Positions 54,850-63,895 of a stretch of DNA of 64,000 nucleotides are shown piece by piece. The DNA comes from Kiloniellales bacterium (GTDB taxonomy: Bacteria; Pseudomonadota; Alphaproteobacteria; Kiloniellales; JAKSBE01), in NCBI GenBank assembly GCA_030066685.1, contig JASJBF010000017.1, forward strand, positions 98,080-162,079. Direction: 5' to 3'. Position 1 is the stretch's first letter, and every line of letters begins with the position of its first letter. The notes under the pieces are model-generated. The model was not told the DNA's origin, did not search any database, and saw only the letters and a program-made list of their open reading frames with translations. Made by a program: the position numbers and the translations under genes.

Positions 54850-55812
54850 ATGGAAGCGAGCCTCGATCCCGGGGCGCTGCGCCGGCACCGCCTTGGCAAC
54901 CTGCTGCAGTCGCTGGTGCTGATCGCGGGCATGGCCGTGCTTCTGGCGGCCTGCGGCTGGATCGTCGCCGGCTGGCCCGGCGTCGCCGTGGCCGCGGGCC
55001 TGGGCGCCGTCTCCCTGGCGATCAGCGGCCGTCTGTCCCCCGGGCTCATGCTGCGGATGTTCCGGGCCCGGCCGCTGACCCGGCACGACCTGCCGGAGGT
55101 CGTCGACGCGGTCGCGATCCTGGCCGCCCGGGCCGGCCTGGAGCCGCCGCCCCGGCTCTACTACGTCGCCAGCCCGACCCTGAACGCCTTCTCGGTCGGC
55201 CAGGGACGGCAGGCGGCAGTCGCCGTGACCGGCGGCCTGCTGCAGGCAATGACCCTGCGCGAGGTGATCGCCATCCTGGCCCACGAGATCAGCCACATCC
55301 GGCACAACGACATCTGGGTCATGGGCCTGGCCGACGTGATGTCCCGGATGACCCGCTCCATGTCCTTTCTGGGGATCTTCTTCCTGATCGTCAACCTGCC
55401 CTTCGCCCTGGCCGGGGTCGCCCAGATCCCCTGGCTGCTGATCCTGCTGCTGCTCTTCGCGCCGACCCTGGGCAGCCTGCTGCAGCTCGCCCTCTCACGC
55501 ACCCGCGAGTTCGAGGCCGACCGCGGCGCGGCGCGCTTGACCGGCGATCCCATCGGCCTGGCGCAGGCCCTGGAGCGGCTGGAGCGCCGGCAGGGACGCT
55601 TCTGGGAGGACATCTTCCTGGGCAGCCGCCGGATCCCCGATCCCTCGCTGCTGCGCAGCCATCCCAGGACCGAGGAGCGGATCCGGCGCTTGCTGGACCT
55701 CAGGGTGACGACGCCACCGGTCGAGACCCGGGAGACGGCGGTCCGGCCGCGCGCGCCGCTGCCCCCGCAGCCGAAGCGGCCGCGGCAGCGGATCACGGGG
55801 CTTTGGTACTAG
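54850..55812 (+). CDS. M48-family membrane metalloprotease (HtpX-like)
   Basis: A 320-residue zinc protease. Two N-terminal transmembrane helices (20–60), the HEISH zinc motif at 145–149 followed by IRHNDIW, two more hydrophobic helices (FLGIFFLIVNLPFALAGV and LLILLLLFAPTL), and the third ligand in REFEADRGAA form the HtpX pattern. The C-terminal tail is rich in Pro and Arg. HtpX proteins remove damaged membrane proteins together with FtsH. The gene might be a second HtpX-like copy, since the main htpX is usually elsewhere. GGAGGG precedes the ATG. Confidence 0.92.
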   Translation: MEASLDPGALRRHRLGNLLQSLVLIAGMAVLLAACGWIVAGWPGVAVAAGLGAVSLAISGRLSPGLMLRMFRARPLTRHDLPEVVDAVAILAARAGLEPPPRLYYVASPTLNAFSVGQGRQAAVAVTGGLLQAMTLREVIAILAHEISHIRHNDIWVMGLADVMSRMTRSMSFLGIFFLIVNLPFALAGVAQIPWLLILLLLFAPTLGSLLQLALSRTREFEADRGAARLTGDPIGLAQALERLERRQGRFWEDIFLGSRRIPDPSLLRSHPRTEERIRRLLDLRVTTPPVETRETAVRPRAPLPPQPKRPRQRITGLWY

Positions 55813-55853
55813 GAACGGGCGGCGTCGGGAGGGAGGAGGGGTCTTGGCGGGCG

Positions 55854-56102
55854 TCAGTGCAGCGGCGTGACCGGGGCAGTGAGCTCGTCGGAGCCCCAGG
55901 CCTGATCGGCGACCCAGCTGATCGCTTCGGTCAGCTCGTCGCGGCCGAACTCCTCGGCGACGATGTCGACCGCTTCGGCAAGGCCCGCCTCGACGTTCTC
56001 CGCGTGCTGGTCCCGACCGTGCGCGCGCAGGATGTTGACGAGGATCGTCGTGTTCATGATCCACAGCGCCGCCACGCGGACGCGATAGGCTTCGTTCTCC
56101 AA
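55854..56102 (-). CDS. Small conserved-looking protein of unknown function
   Basis: An 82-residue acidic protein (NTTILVNILRAHGRDQHAEN, then VEAGLAEAVDIVAEEFGRDE) that appears all-helical. I do not know the family. The start is probably TTG 56102 with an AAGG 9 nt upstream; an internal ATG at 56057 would give only 67 residues. It is convergent with the M48 protease gene, 41 nt apart, and divergent from the DUF2147 gene with 170 nt for promoters. Confidence 0.6.
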   Translation of the reverse strand: MENEAYRVRVAALWIMNTTILVNILRAHGRDQHAENVEAGLAEAVDIVAEEFGRDELTEAISWVADQAWGSDELTAPVTPLH

Positions 56103-56272
56103 GGCGTACCTTCCTGGCTTCTGCCGACAGCGGTACGGCCTAACTTGGCCGCAAGAACCTCGAAACCTTACGGCATTGCCCTTACGATGCGGTTAAGATG
56201 CCCTGTCGCGAGCCAATGTCGGACAATTTTATCCATCTATATCAATAGCATAAAGCTCGGGGAGGAAGAGCC

Positions 56273-56704
56273 ATGGTCAAGGTCAAGCGGCTTGGGGCGC
56301 TGGCGCTCCTGGCGCTGCTCCTGCTGTCCGGACCGGCGGCCGCGGCCGAGGAGGCCGACGCCATCCTCGGCACCTATCTCAACGAGAAGCAGACCGCCCA
56401 CGTCGAGATCTTCAAGGACGGCGGCGCCTACTTCGGCCGCATCGTCTGGCACAAGGAGAATCGCAAGGACTACAAGAACCCGGACCCGGCCCTGCAGGAC
56501 CGGCCGCTGGTCGGCCTGGTCTTCCTCAAGGACTTCGTCTACGACCCCGAGGAGAAGGAGTGGACCGACGGCGAGGTCTACGCGCCGGACGACGGCAAGA
56601 CCTACAGCGGCTATCTCTGGCTGGAGGACGGCGTCCTGAAGATGCGCGGCTACGTCGGCATCTCGCTGTTCGGCCGCACCTCCGTGCTGACGCCGCTCGA
56701 ATAG
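56273..56704 (+). CDS. Secreted DUF2147 domain-containing protein
   Basis: A 143-residue protein with a signal peptide ([20 protein letters not shown], cleaved after about AAA at 25). The mature DUF2147 domain has AILGTYLNEKQTAHVEIFKD and KTYSGYLWLEDGVLKMRGYV with the terminal SLFGRTSVLTPLE. The family is small, beta-rich and periplasmic, with unknown function. A strong GGGGAGGAAG precedes the ATG by 5 nt. It starts 25 nt upstream of the FMO-like gene, so the two may be co-transcribed. Confidence 0.9.
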   Translation: MVKVKRLGALALLALLLLSGPAAAAEEADAILGTYLNEKQTAHVEIFKDGGAYFGRIVWHKENRKDYKNPDPALQDRPLVGLVFLKDFVYDPEEKEWTDGEVYAPDDGKTYSGYLWLEDGVLKMRGYVGISLFGRTSVLTPLE

Positions 56705-56728
56705 CCGGCCAAACCATCGACGGGCCCG

Positions 56729-58090
56729 ATGACCCTCAGTCCCGCACAGCAACCGCCCAGCGAGGGCGCCGAGCCCACGGCCGCCGTCGAGGACCGCTCC
56801 GAGCGCTGTCTCGTCGTCGGCGCCGGTCCGGCGGGCCTCGCCCAGGCCCGCGCCTTCAAGCGCGCCGGCATCGCCTTCGACCTGATCGAGCGGCACCGGG
56901 ACCTGGGCGGTATCTGGGACATCGACAATCCCGGGACGCCGATGTACCGCTCGGCCCGCTTCATCTCCTCCAAGCGGCGCTCGGCCTTCCTCGGCTTTCC
57001 CATGCCGGCCGCCTACCCGGACTACCCCGGCCACGGCCAGATCCTGCCCTACCTCAAGCACTTCGCCGAGGCCGAGGGCCTCGCGGACGACATCGCCTTC
57101 GAGACCCGGGCCGAATGGATCGAGCCCCGGGACGACGGGCTCTGGTCGGTCCGCTTGAACCGGGGGCCGCCCCGGCTCTACCGGGGCGTGGTCTGCGCCA
57201 ACGGCATGACCTGGCGCCCGCAGGCGCCGGAGATTCCCGGCCGCTTCGAGGGCGAGCTGCACCACGCGGTGAGCTACCGCGACCCGGCGGCCTTCCGAGG
57301 CCGCCGCGTGCTGGTGATCGGTGGCGGCAACACCGGCTGCGACATCGCCTGCGACCTGACCCGGCAAGCGGCCGCGACGCGCCTGAGCCTGCGCCGGGGC
57401 TATCACGTCGTCCCCCGGCATATCCTGGGACTGCCCGCGGACGTCTTCGGCGCCGCCCTGCCCGGCCTGCCGCTGCGCCTGCAGCAGGGCAGCTCCCAGG
57501 GCCTGCTGCGGCTGCTGCAGGGCAAGCGCCGGGGCTGGCCCGCGCCGGACCACCGGCTCTACGAATCCCATCCGATCATCAACTCCGAGATCCTGGACCT
57601 TGTCGAGCGCGGCGCGATCCGCGTGAAGCCGGACGTCGAGGCCTTCGAGGGCCGCGAGGTCCGCTTCGCCGACGGCAGCTGCGCGGCCTTCGATGCCGTG
57701 CTCCTGGCGACCGGCTACAAGATGGCGATACCCTTCATGGACCCAGTGCACTTCGCCTGGGAACAGGATCGGATCGCCGGCTTCCTGACCGCCTTCAACG
57801 CGCGCCACCGCGCGCTCTTCACCCTTGGCTTCCTGGCGATCAACGCCGGCGTCTTCGGCGACTTCGACCGCCTGGCGCACCTGATCGCCTGCCACCTCCG
57901 GGACCAAGAGGAGAATCCCCTGCGGGCCGAAGCCTTTCGGCGAATCGTCGCGACCGAGACGCCCGATTTGACCGGCGGCCTCGCCCTGGTGCCCTCGCCC
58001 CGCCATGCGGTCTACGCCCACCACCCGGCCTTCCGCGCCTATCTCGAGAAGCTCCGCCGCCGCATGGGCTGGCCGCCCTTTCCGGGCTAG
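56729..58090 (+). CDS. Flavin-containing monooxygenase-like protein
   Basis: A 453-residue class B flavoprotein. The FAD Rossmann motif is CLVVGAGPAGLAQARAFKRA near residue 27. The FMO-type motif FEGELHHAVSYRD comes next. The NADPH motif is VLVIGGGNTGCDIACDLTRQ and the ATG-motif LLATGYK follows. Such enzymes oxygenate soft nucleophiles or ketones. The close spacing to the DUF2147 gene gives no clear functional link. Length is normal for the group. The substrate is unknown. Confidence 0.9.
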   Translation: MTLSPAQQPPSEGAEPTAAVEDRSERCLVVGAGPAGLAQARAFKRAGIAFDLIERHRDLGGIWDIDNPGTPMYRSARFISSKRRSAFLGFPMPAAYPDYPGHGQILPYLKHFAEAEGLADDIAFETRAEWIEPRDDGLWSVRLNRGPPRLYRGVVCANGMTWRPQAPEIPGRFEGELHHAVSYRDPAAFRGRRVLVIGGGNTGCDIACDLTRQAAATRLSLRRGYHVVPRHILGLPADVFGAALPGLPLRLQQGSSQGLLRLLQGKRRGWPAPDHRLYESHPIINSEILDLVERGAIRVKPDVEAFEGREVRFADGSCAAFDAVLLATGYKMAIPFMDPVHFAWEQDRIAGFLTAFNARHRALFTLGFLAINAGVFGDFDRLAHLIACHLRDQEENPLRAEAFRRIVATETPDLTGGLALVPSPRHAVYAHHPAFRAYLEKLRRRMGWPPFPG

Positions 58091-58159
58091 GAGCCCGGCC
58101 TGATGCTCGGCTAGAGTTCTCGAAGAGTGCAAATGCTTGGGCTCGAAGGAAGCCGAGGA

Positions 58160-59419
58160 ATGCCGGAAAGCCCTTCAAGAACCCTGCTCTGCGCCGTCTT
58201 CGCAGTTGCGGCCCTCGCCGTGGCGCCGACAGTGGCCAAATCCCAGGCGCTGCCGACGGGACCTGGGAAGGATCTCGTCGAGGCCGCCTGCACCGGCTGC
58301 CATCCGGTCAACCGGATCCTGCGCAGCTCGGGCTACGACCGGGCCGGCTGGGAGGAACTGATCGGCACGATGATGGATCTCTCCGATATCGTCGAGGACA
58401 GGGAGGCGATCACCGGCTACCTGGCGACGCGGTTCCCACCCAACGACCGGCGCATGCCCAAGCTGATCTCCGGCAAGACCAAGATCGCCTTCACGGAATG
58501 GGTGGTCCCGACCTTGGGGCAGCGGGCGCGCGATCCGGCCGAGGCCGGCGACGGCACGATCTGGTGGGCCGGACAGTGGGGCAATCTGATCGGCCGCATC
58601 GACCCGGCGACCGGCGCGATGACCGAGTACCCTCTGCCCGCCGGCGCCATCCCCCATTCCGTCACCATCGATATCGCGGGCGCGGTCTGGTACACGGGCA
58701 ACAAGAACGGCACGCTGGGGCGGCTCGATCCGGCCAGCGGCGAGATCACGGTCTACGACATGCCAGATCCGGCGGCGCGCGATCCGCACACGGCGGTCTT
58801 CGACGCGAATGGGATCCTCTGGTTCACGCTCCAGCACAGCAACATGATCGGCCGGCTCGATCCGGCCAGCGGGGACGTGCGGCTGGTCACCGCACCGCGA
58901 CCGGGCTCGCGGCCCTACGGGATCAAGATCGACGCCGAGGGCCGGCCCTGGGTCGCCTGCAATGGCGCCAACTGCCTGCTCGGTATCGATCCGGCGACGA
59001 TGGCGCTCACCGAGATCGAGCTGCCGATCCCCGAGACCACGGTCCGGCGCCTCGACATCGCCGAGGACGGCATGATCTGGTACGTCAACTCCTCCCAAGG
59101 CCGGCTTGGGCGCTACGACCCGGCCAGCGGGGACATCAAGGATTGGCCCTCGCCCAGCGGGCCGAAGTCGCACCCCTACGCCATCGCGGTCGTGGACGGC
59201 GCGATCTGGTACAACGAGTCGGGCCGGCGCCCGGACGCCCTGGTGCGCTTCGACCCCGAGACCGAAAGCTTCCAGAGCTGGGCGATCCCCTCGGGCGGGG
59301 TCTACGCTGGCATCGTCCGGCACATGCGGCCGACCAAAAGCGGCGATCTGCTGATCCACCAGAGCGCCACCAACCGCATCATCCTGGTGGCGATCGAGAA
59401 ATCTGCGCCGGCACAATAA
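58160..59419 (+). CDS. Exported cytochrome c / Vgb-type beta-propeller fusion
   Basis: A 419-residue protein. The signal peptide (MPESPSRTLLCAVFAVAALA) is followed by a short haem domain with C44-x-x-C47-H48 (CTGCH) and a likely Met ligand in RRMPKL near residue 100. The rest is a virginiamycin B lyase-like propeller with six clear repeats ending in G-R-x-D-P-A-S/T-G plus a closing strand (AFTEWVVP), giving about seven blades. Such domains bind small ligands or peptides; the haem suggests a periplasmic redox enzyme, not antibiotic lysis. Start 58160 fits GAAGGA upstream; 58127 is an alternative. Confidence 0.88.
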   Translation: MPESPSRTLLCAVFAVAALAVAPTVAKSQALPTGPGKDLVEAACTGCHPVNRILRSSGYDRAGWEELIGTMMDLSDIVEDREAITGYLATRFPPNDRRMPKLISGKTKIAFTEWVVPTLGQRARDPAEAGDGTIWWAGQWGNLIGRIDPATGAMTEYPLPAGAIPHSVTIDIAGAVWYTGNKNGTLGRLDPASGEITVYDMPDPAARDPHTAVFDANGILWFTLQHSNMIGRLDPASGDVRLVTAPRPGSRPYGIKIDAEGRPWVACNGANCLLGIDPATMALTEIELPIPETTVRRLDIAEDGMIWYVNSSQGRLGRYDPASGDIKDWPSPSGPKSHPYAIAVVDGAIWYNESGRRPDALVRFDPETESFQSWAIPSGGVYAGIVRHMRPTKSGDLLIHQSATNRIILVAIEKSAPAQ

Positions 59420-59558
59420 CATGCAGGACAGGCGTCAGCGCGACTCCCCAGCCCGGCTGATCTGAGTCAAGGCGGTCGGCCGCCAGCTTGGCTATCTGGA
59501 GGCCCTCGTCCTTGAGGCCAGGATCAGCGACCCTCACGCCCGCTTTGGAGCCGCAGCC

Positions 59559-60302
59559 ATGACCGCTACCGCGGAAGCCCGCTCGCCGGAGAGGGCACGG
59601 AATGTGACTCTGCGCGCCCGCGGCCTGACCAAGGTCTACGGCAGCGGCGAGGTCGCGGTCCACGCCCTGCGCGGGGTCGATCTCGATCTCTACCAGTCGG
59701 AGCTCCTGGTGCTGCTCGGCGCCTCGGGCAGCGGCAAGTCGACCCTGCTCAACATCCTCGGCGGGCTGGACCGGCCGAGCGACGGCCGGGTCTGGTTCCG
59801 CGACCTGGAGCTGACGGCCTGCGGGGAGTCGGCCCTGACCCGCTACCGCCGCGACCACGTCGGCTTCGTCTTCCAGTTCTACAACCTCATGCCCAGCCTG
59901 ACCGCGCTGGAGAACGTCGCCCTGGTGACCGAGATCGCGCCCGATCCGATGCGGCCGGCCGAAGCCCTGGCATTGGTCGGCCTGGAGGACCGGCTGGACC
60001 ACTTCCCGGCCCAGCTCTCGGGCGGCGAGCAGCAGCGGGTCGCGATCGCCCGGGCCATCGCCAAGCGGCCCGACGTGCTGCTCTGCGACGAGCCGACCGG
60101 GGCCCTGGACAGCGCCACCGGGGTCCGGGTCCTGGAGGCCGTCGAGGCGGTCAACCGCGACCTGGGCACGACGACGGCGCTGATCACCCACAATGCGCCG
60201 ATCGCGGGCATGGCCGACCGGGTCGTGCGTTTCGGCGACGGCCACATCGTCGAGGTCGCCGAGAACCCAGAGCGGCGGCCGGCCCACGAGCTGTCGTGGT
60301 AG
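59559..60302 (+). CDS. ABC transporter ATP-binding protein (MacB/LolD type)
   Basis: A 247-residue ATPase. Walker A is [14 protein letters not shown], the signature [15 protein letters not shown] and Walker [17 protein letters not shown]; the switch His is in LITHN. It belongs to the family that drives FtsX-type permeases for lipoproteins, macrolides or peptides. Its stop is 4 nt upstream of the permease gene. The three genes 59559–63881 form one exporter operon. A TolC-like partner is not in the window. Confidence 0.95.
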   Translation: MTATAEARSPERARNVTLRARGLTKVYGSGEVAVHALRGVDLDLYQSELLVLLGASGSGKSTLLNILGGLDRPSDGRVWFRDLELTACGESALTRYRRDHVGFVFQFYNLMPSLTALENVALVTEIAPDPMRPAEALALVGLEDRLDHFPAQLSGGEQQRVAIARAIAKRPDVLLCDEPTGALDSATGVRVLEAVEAVNRDLGTTTALITHNAPIAGMADRVVRFGDGHIVEVAENPERRPAHELSW

Positions 60303-60306
60303 GGCC

Positions 60307-62670
60307 GTGCGGGCGCTGAACCGAAAGCTGGCCCGCGACCTCTGGCGCCTGCGCGGCCAGGTGCTGGCGATCGCCCTGGTGGTCGCCTCCGGGGTGGCGG
60401 TGCTGGTCATGTCGCTGACCGCCTACGAGGCTCTGCGCGACACCGCCGAGGCCTTTTACGAGCGCCACCGCTTCGCCCAGGTCTTCGCCACGGTCAAGCG
60501 CGCACCCGAGCACCTGGCCGCACGGATCGCCGCCCTGCCCGGCGTGCAGACGGTTGAGACCCGGATCGTCGAGCTGGCGATCCTGGATATCGCCGGCTTC
60601 GAGGAGCCGGTGATCGGCACCCTGGCCTCGATCCCGGAGCGCGGCCAGCCGCTGCTGAACCGCCTGGCCCTGCGCCAGGGCCGCCTGGTGGCGCCCGACC
60701 GCCCCGACGAGGTGGTGATCAGCGAGTCCTTCTCGGAAGGCCACGGCCTGGTCCCCGGCGACCACCTCCACGCCATCATCAACGGCCACAAGCGGCGCCT
60801 CGATGTGGTCGGGGTCGCCCTCTCGCCGGAGTACGTCTACTCGATCGGCCCCGGGGCCCTGATGCCCGACGACCAGCGCTTCGGCGTGCTCTGGATGGGG
60901 CGGGAGGCCCTGGCCGCCGCCTACGACCTGGACGGCGCCTTCAACGACGTGGCGGTCTCCCTGCTGCGCGGCGCCTCGTCGGCAGAGGTCATCGACCGCG
61001 TGGACCAGATGCTGGGGCGCTATGGCGGCATCGGCGCCTTCGACCGCAAGGACCAGGTCTCGAACTGGTTCGTCGAGAACGAGTTCGATCAGCTGAAGAA
61101 CCTGGCCACGATCCTGCCGACAATCTTCCTCTCGGTCGCCGCCTTCCTGACCAACATGGTGCTGAACCGCCTGATCGCGATCGAGCGCAGCGAGATCGGC
61201 CTGGTCAAGGCCTTCGGCTATTCCAGCCTGGAGATCGGCTGGCACTACATGAAGCTGGTCATGGCCATCGCCGGGCTCGGCATCGTGATCGGCTGGGGTC
61301 TCGGCTCCTGGCTGGGCAACTTCTTGACAGAGATCTTGGCCCAGCAATACCGCTTTCCCTTCATCTACTACCGTCCGGGCCCGGCGGCCTACGCCATCGG
61401 CGCCATGGTCAGCCTGGTCGCGGGCCTGCTCGGAACCTGGGGCGCGCTGCGCCGGGCCGTGGCGCTGCCGCCGGCCGAGGCGATGCAGCCGCCGGCACCG
61501 CCGCTTTACCGCAAGACCCGCCTCGGCGCGCTGGGCCTGGCACTCGGACTGGACCAGCCAACCCGGATGATCTTCCGGCAAATCCTGCGCTGGCCGCTGC
61601 GCTCGGCCATGACCGCCCTGGGCATCGCGCTGGCAGTCTCGGTCCTGATCACCTCGCTGCATTGGCGCGACGCCATCACTCACCTCGTCGAGGTCAATTT
61701 CTTCGACGCCCAGCATCAGGACTTGACCGTCGGGCTGGTCGATCCGCAATCGACCGAGGTCACCCGGGATTTCGCCCGCCTGCCCGGGGTGCTGTCGGTC
61801 GAGCCCTTCCGCAGCCTGCGGGTCCGCCTGCGCAGCGGCCCACGCGAGAAGCGCGTGTCGATCACGGGGGTCACCGCGGCGGCCCGGCTGCAGCCGCCCT
61901 ACGATGCCGGCGGCCGGGTGGTGCCGGTCCCGCCGGAGGGCCTGGTGCTGTCGAAGAAGCTAGCCGAGATCCTTGAGGTCGGCCCCGGCGATGAGGTGAC
62001 CGTCGAGGTCCTGGAAGGCCGCCGTCCGGTCCGGGAGGTCCCGGTCGCCGGCGTGGTCGAGACCTACATCGGGACCGCGGCCTACATGAGCCTGGCGGCG
62101 GCCAACCGCCTGATGCGCGAGCGGCCCTCGGTCGATGCCCTGCACCTGCTGGTCGACCCGAAGCGGCAGGCCGCGCTCTTCGCCGAGCTCAAGGCGCTGC
62201 CCAGGGTCTCGGCGGTGATGCTGCGCCGGGCGACGGTGGACAAGTTCTACGACACCATGGCGCGGATCATGTTCATCTTCATCAGCTTCTACGCGGTCTT
62301 CGCCTGCACCCTGGCCTTCGGCGTGGCTTACAACTCGGCGCGGATCGCGCTCTCGGAACGCGGCCGCGAGCTGGCGACCCTGCGGGTCCTGGGCATGAGC
62401 CGGCTGGAAATCTCCTATATCCTGCTCGGCGAGGTCGCCGTCCTGGTCTTCCTCGGCCTGCCGCTGGGTTGCCTCTGCGGCGCCGGTCTGGCCTGGCTGA
62501 TGACCGACCTCTTCGAGACCGACCTCTACCGGGTGCCCATGTACATCGAATCCGCGACCTTCGGCTTCTCGGTGCTGATCACCCTGGCCGCGACGGTTGT
62601 CTCCGCCGCCATCGTGCGCCGGCGGGTCGACCGCCTGGACCTGGTCGCGGTCCTGAAGACACGGGAGTAG
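60307..62670 (+). CDS. FtsX-like permease of the ABC exporter
   Basis: A 787-residue permease with two FtsX domains. There is one helix near the N-terminus (QVLAIALVVASGVAVLVMSL), then a large periplasmic loop, three helices at about 275–375, a second helix at about 435, a second loop and three C-terminal helices. This is the double-length form in one polypeptide, as in lipoprotein- or macrolide-type exporters with duplicated halves. Translation starts at GTG 60307, 4 nt past the ATPase stop. The substrate is unknown. Confidence 0.92.
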   Translation: MRALNRKLARDLWRLRGQVLAIALVVASGVAVLVMSLTAYEALRDTAEAFYERHRFAQVFATVKRAPEHLAARIAALPGVQTVETRIVELAILDIAGFEEPVIGTLASIPERGQPLLNRLALRQGRLVAPDRPDEVVISESFSEGHGLVPGDHLHAIINGHKRRLDVVGVALSPEYVYSIGPGALMPDDQRFGVLWMGREALAAAYDLDGAFNDVAVSLLRGASSAEVIDRVDQMLGRYGGIGAFDRKDQVSNWFVENEFDQLKNLATILPTIFLSVAAFLTNMVLNRLIAIERSEIGLVKAFGYSSLEIGWHYMKLVMAIAGLGIVIGWGLGSWLGNFLTEILAQQYRFPFIYYRPGPAAYAIGAMVSLVAGLLGTWGALRRAVALPPAEAMQPPAPPLYRKTRLGALGLALGLDQPTRMIFRQILRWPLRSAMTALGIALAVSVLITSLHWRDAITHLVEVNFFDAQHQDLTVGLVDPQSTEVTRDFARLPGVLSVEPFRSLRVRLRSGPREKRVSITGVTAAARLQPPYDAGGRVVPVPPEGLVLSKKLAEILEVGPGDEVTVEVLEGRRPVREVPVAGVVETYIGTAAYMSLAAANRLMRERPSVDALHLLVDPKRQAALFAELKALPRVSAVMLRRATVDKFYDTMARIMFIFISFYAVFACTLAFGVAYNSARIALSERGRELATLRVLGMSRLEISYILLGEVAVLVFLGLPLGCLCGAGLAWLMTDLFETDLYRVPMYIESATFGFSVLITLAATVVSAAIVRRRVDRLDLVAVLKTRE

Positions 62671-62672
62671 GG

Positions 62673-63881
62673 ATGACCGTAGCGCAACGCCGGATCGTCC
62701 TCTGGGGCCTCCTGCTCGCGGTCCTGGCTGCCGGGCTGCTCTATGCCTTCCGGCCGCAGCCGGTGCCGGTCGACTTCGCCACGGTCGAGCGCGGTCCGCT
62801 TGTTGTCACCGTCGACGAGGAGGGCGAGACCCGGGTCCGCGACGTCTTCGTGCTCTCGGCGCCGATCGCCGGCCGCGCCCGGCGCATCGAGAGCGAGGTC
62901 GGCGACGCGGTCGTCGCCGGCGAGACCGTGGTGGTCGAGATCGAGCCCATCGACCCCGCCTTCCTGGACGTGCGCAGCGAGGCCCAGGCCCAGGCCGCGG
63001 TCCGCACCGCCGAGGCCGCCCGGGTTCTGGCCAGCGCCGAGCTCGAGCGAGCCCAGGCCGAGCTGGCCTTCGCCGAGGCCGAGTTGAAGCGCGCCCGGCG
63101 CCTGATCGGCCGGGGCACGATCTCGCAGCGCCGCCTGGACGAGGACGAGCGGGCTTTCAAGACCGCCAAGGCCAACCTGGCGACGGCACAGGCCGCCCTG
63201 GACATGCGCAAGGCGGAGCTGGAGCGCGCCCGCGCCGAGCTGCTGTCGCCCCTCGAGACGCGGGGCCAGACCGCGGGCTGCCCCTGCGTGGCGGTGACCG
63301 CGCCGGTCAGCGGCCGGGTCCTGAGGGTGCACCACGAGAGCGAAGGCGTGGTCGCACCCGGCGAACCCCTGATCGAGATCGGCGATCCCCGTGACCTGGA
63401 GATCGTCGCCGACCTGCTGTCGAGCGACGCGGTCAAGGTCGAGGCCGGGCAGAGGGTGCTGATCGAAGACTGGGGCGGCGGCGAGGTGCTCAACGGCCGG
63501 GTCGAGCGGGTCGAACCCTACGGCTTCACCAAGGTCTCGGCCCTGGGCATCGAGGAGCAGCGGGTCAACGTCATCATCGACTTCGCCGATCCGCCGGAGC
63601 GCTGGCAGCGTCTGGGCCACGGCTACCGCGTCGAGGCCCGGATCGTGCTCTGGGAGGGCGAGGCGGTGCTCAAGGTGCCCCTGAACGCCCTGTTCCGGGA
63701 GGGCGAGACCTGGGCCGTCTTCATCGAGACCGAAGGCCGGGCCGAGAAGCGCTTGGTCGAACCGGGTCGGCAGAACGGGCTGGAGTCCGAGATCCTCGGC
63801 GGCCTCGAGGCGGGCCAGAGGATCGTCCTGCACCCCAGCGACCGGGTGGTCGCGGGCGTCCGCCTGACCGCACGGGACTGA
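62673..63881 (+). CDS. HlyD-family periplasmic adaptor of the ABC exporter
   Basis: A 402-residue membrane-fusion protein with an N-terminal anchor (IVLWGLLLAVLAAGLLYAF), a lipoyl half-motif, a long coiled-coil hairpin at about 100–195 (VLASAELERAQAELAFAEAE and KAELERARAELLSP), the second lipoyl half (VTAPVSGRVLRVHHESEGVV) and a beta-barrel C-terminus. An odd Cys-Pro-Cys (AGCPCVAV) lies at about residue 206. It links the FtsX-type permease to an outer-membrane channel. It starts 3 nt after the permease stop. Confidence 0.93.
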   Translation: MTVAQRRIVLWGLLLAVLAAGLLYAFRPQPVPVDFATVERGPLVVTVDEEGETRVRDVFVLSAPIAGRARRIESEVGDAVVAGETVVVEIEPIDPAFLDVRSEAQAQAAVRTAEAARVLASAELERAQAELAFAEAELKRARRLIGRGTISQRRLDEDERAFKTAKANLATAQAALDMRKAELERARAELLSPLETRGQTAGCPCVAVTAPVSGRVLRVHHESEGVVAPGEPLIEIGDPRDLEIVADLLSSDAVKVEAGQRVLIEDWGGGEVLNGRVERVEPYGFTKVSALGIEEQRVNVIIDFADPPERWQRLGHGYRVEARIVLWEGEAVLKVPLNALFREGETWAVFIETEGRAEKRLVEPGRQNGLESEILGGLEAGQRIVLHPSDRVVAGVRLTARD

Positions 63882-63895
63882 GCCGGGACGCAGCG

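Noticed and set aside
58160..59419. Streptogramin resistance gene (vgb)
   Set aside because: The haem-binding domain and signal peptide are not found in Vgb lyases, and Vgb-like propellers are widespread with other roles.
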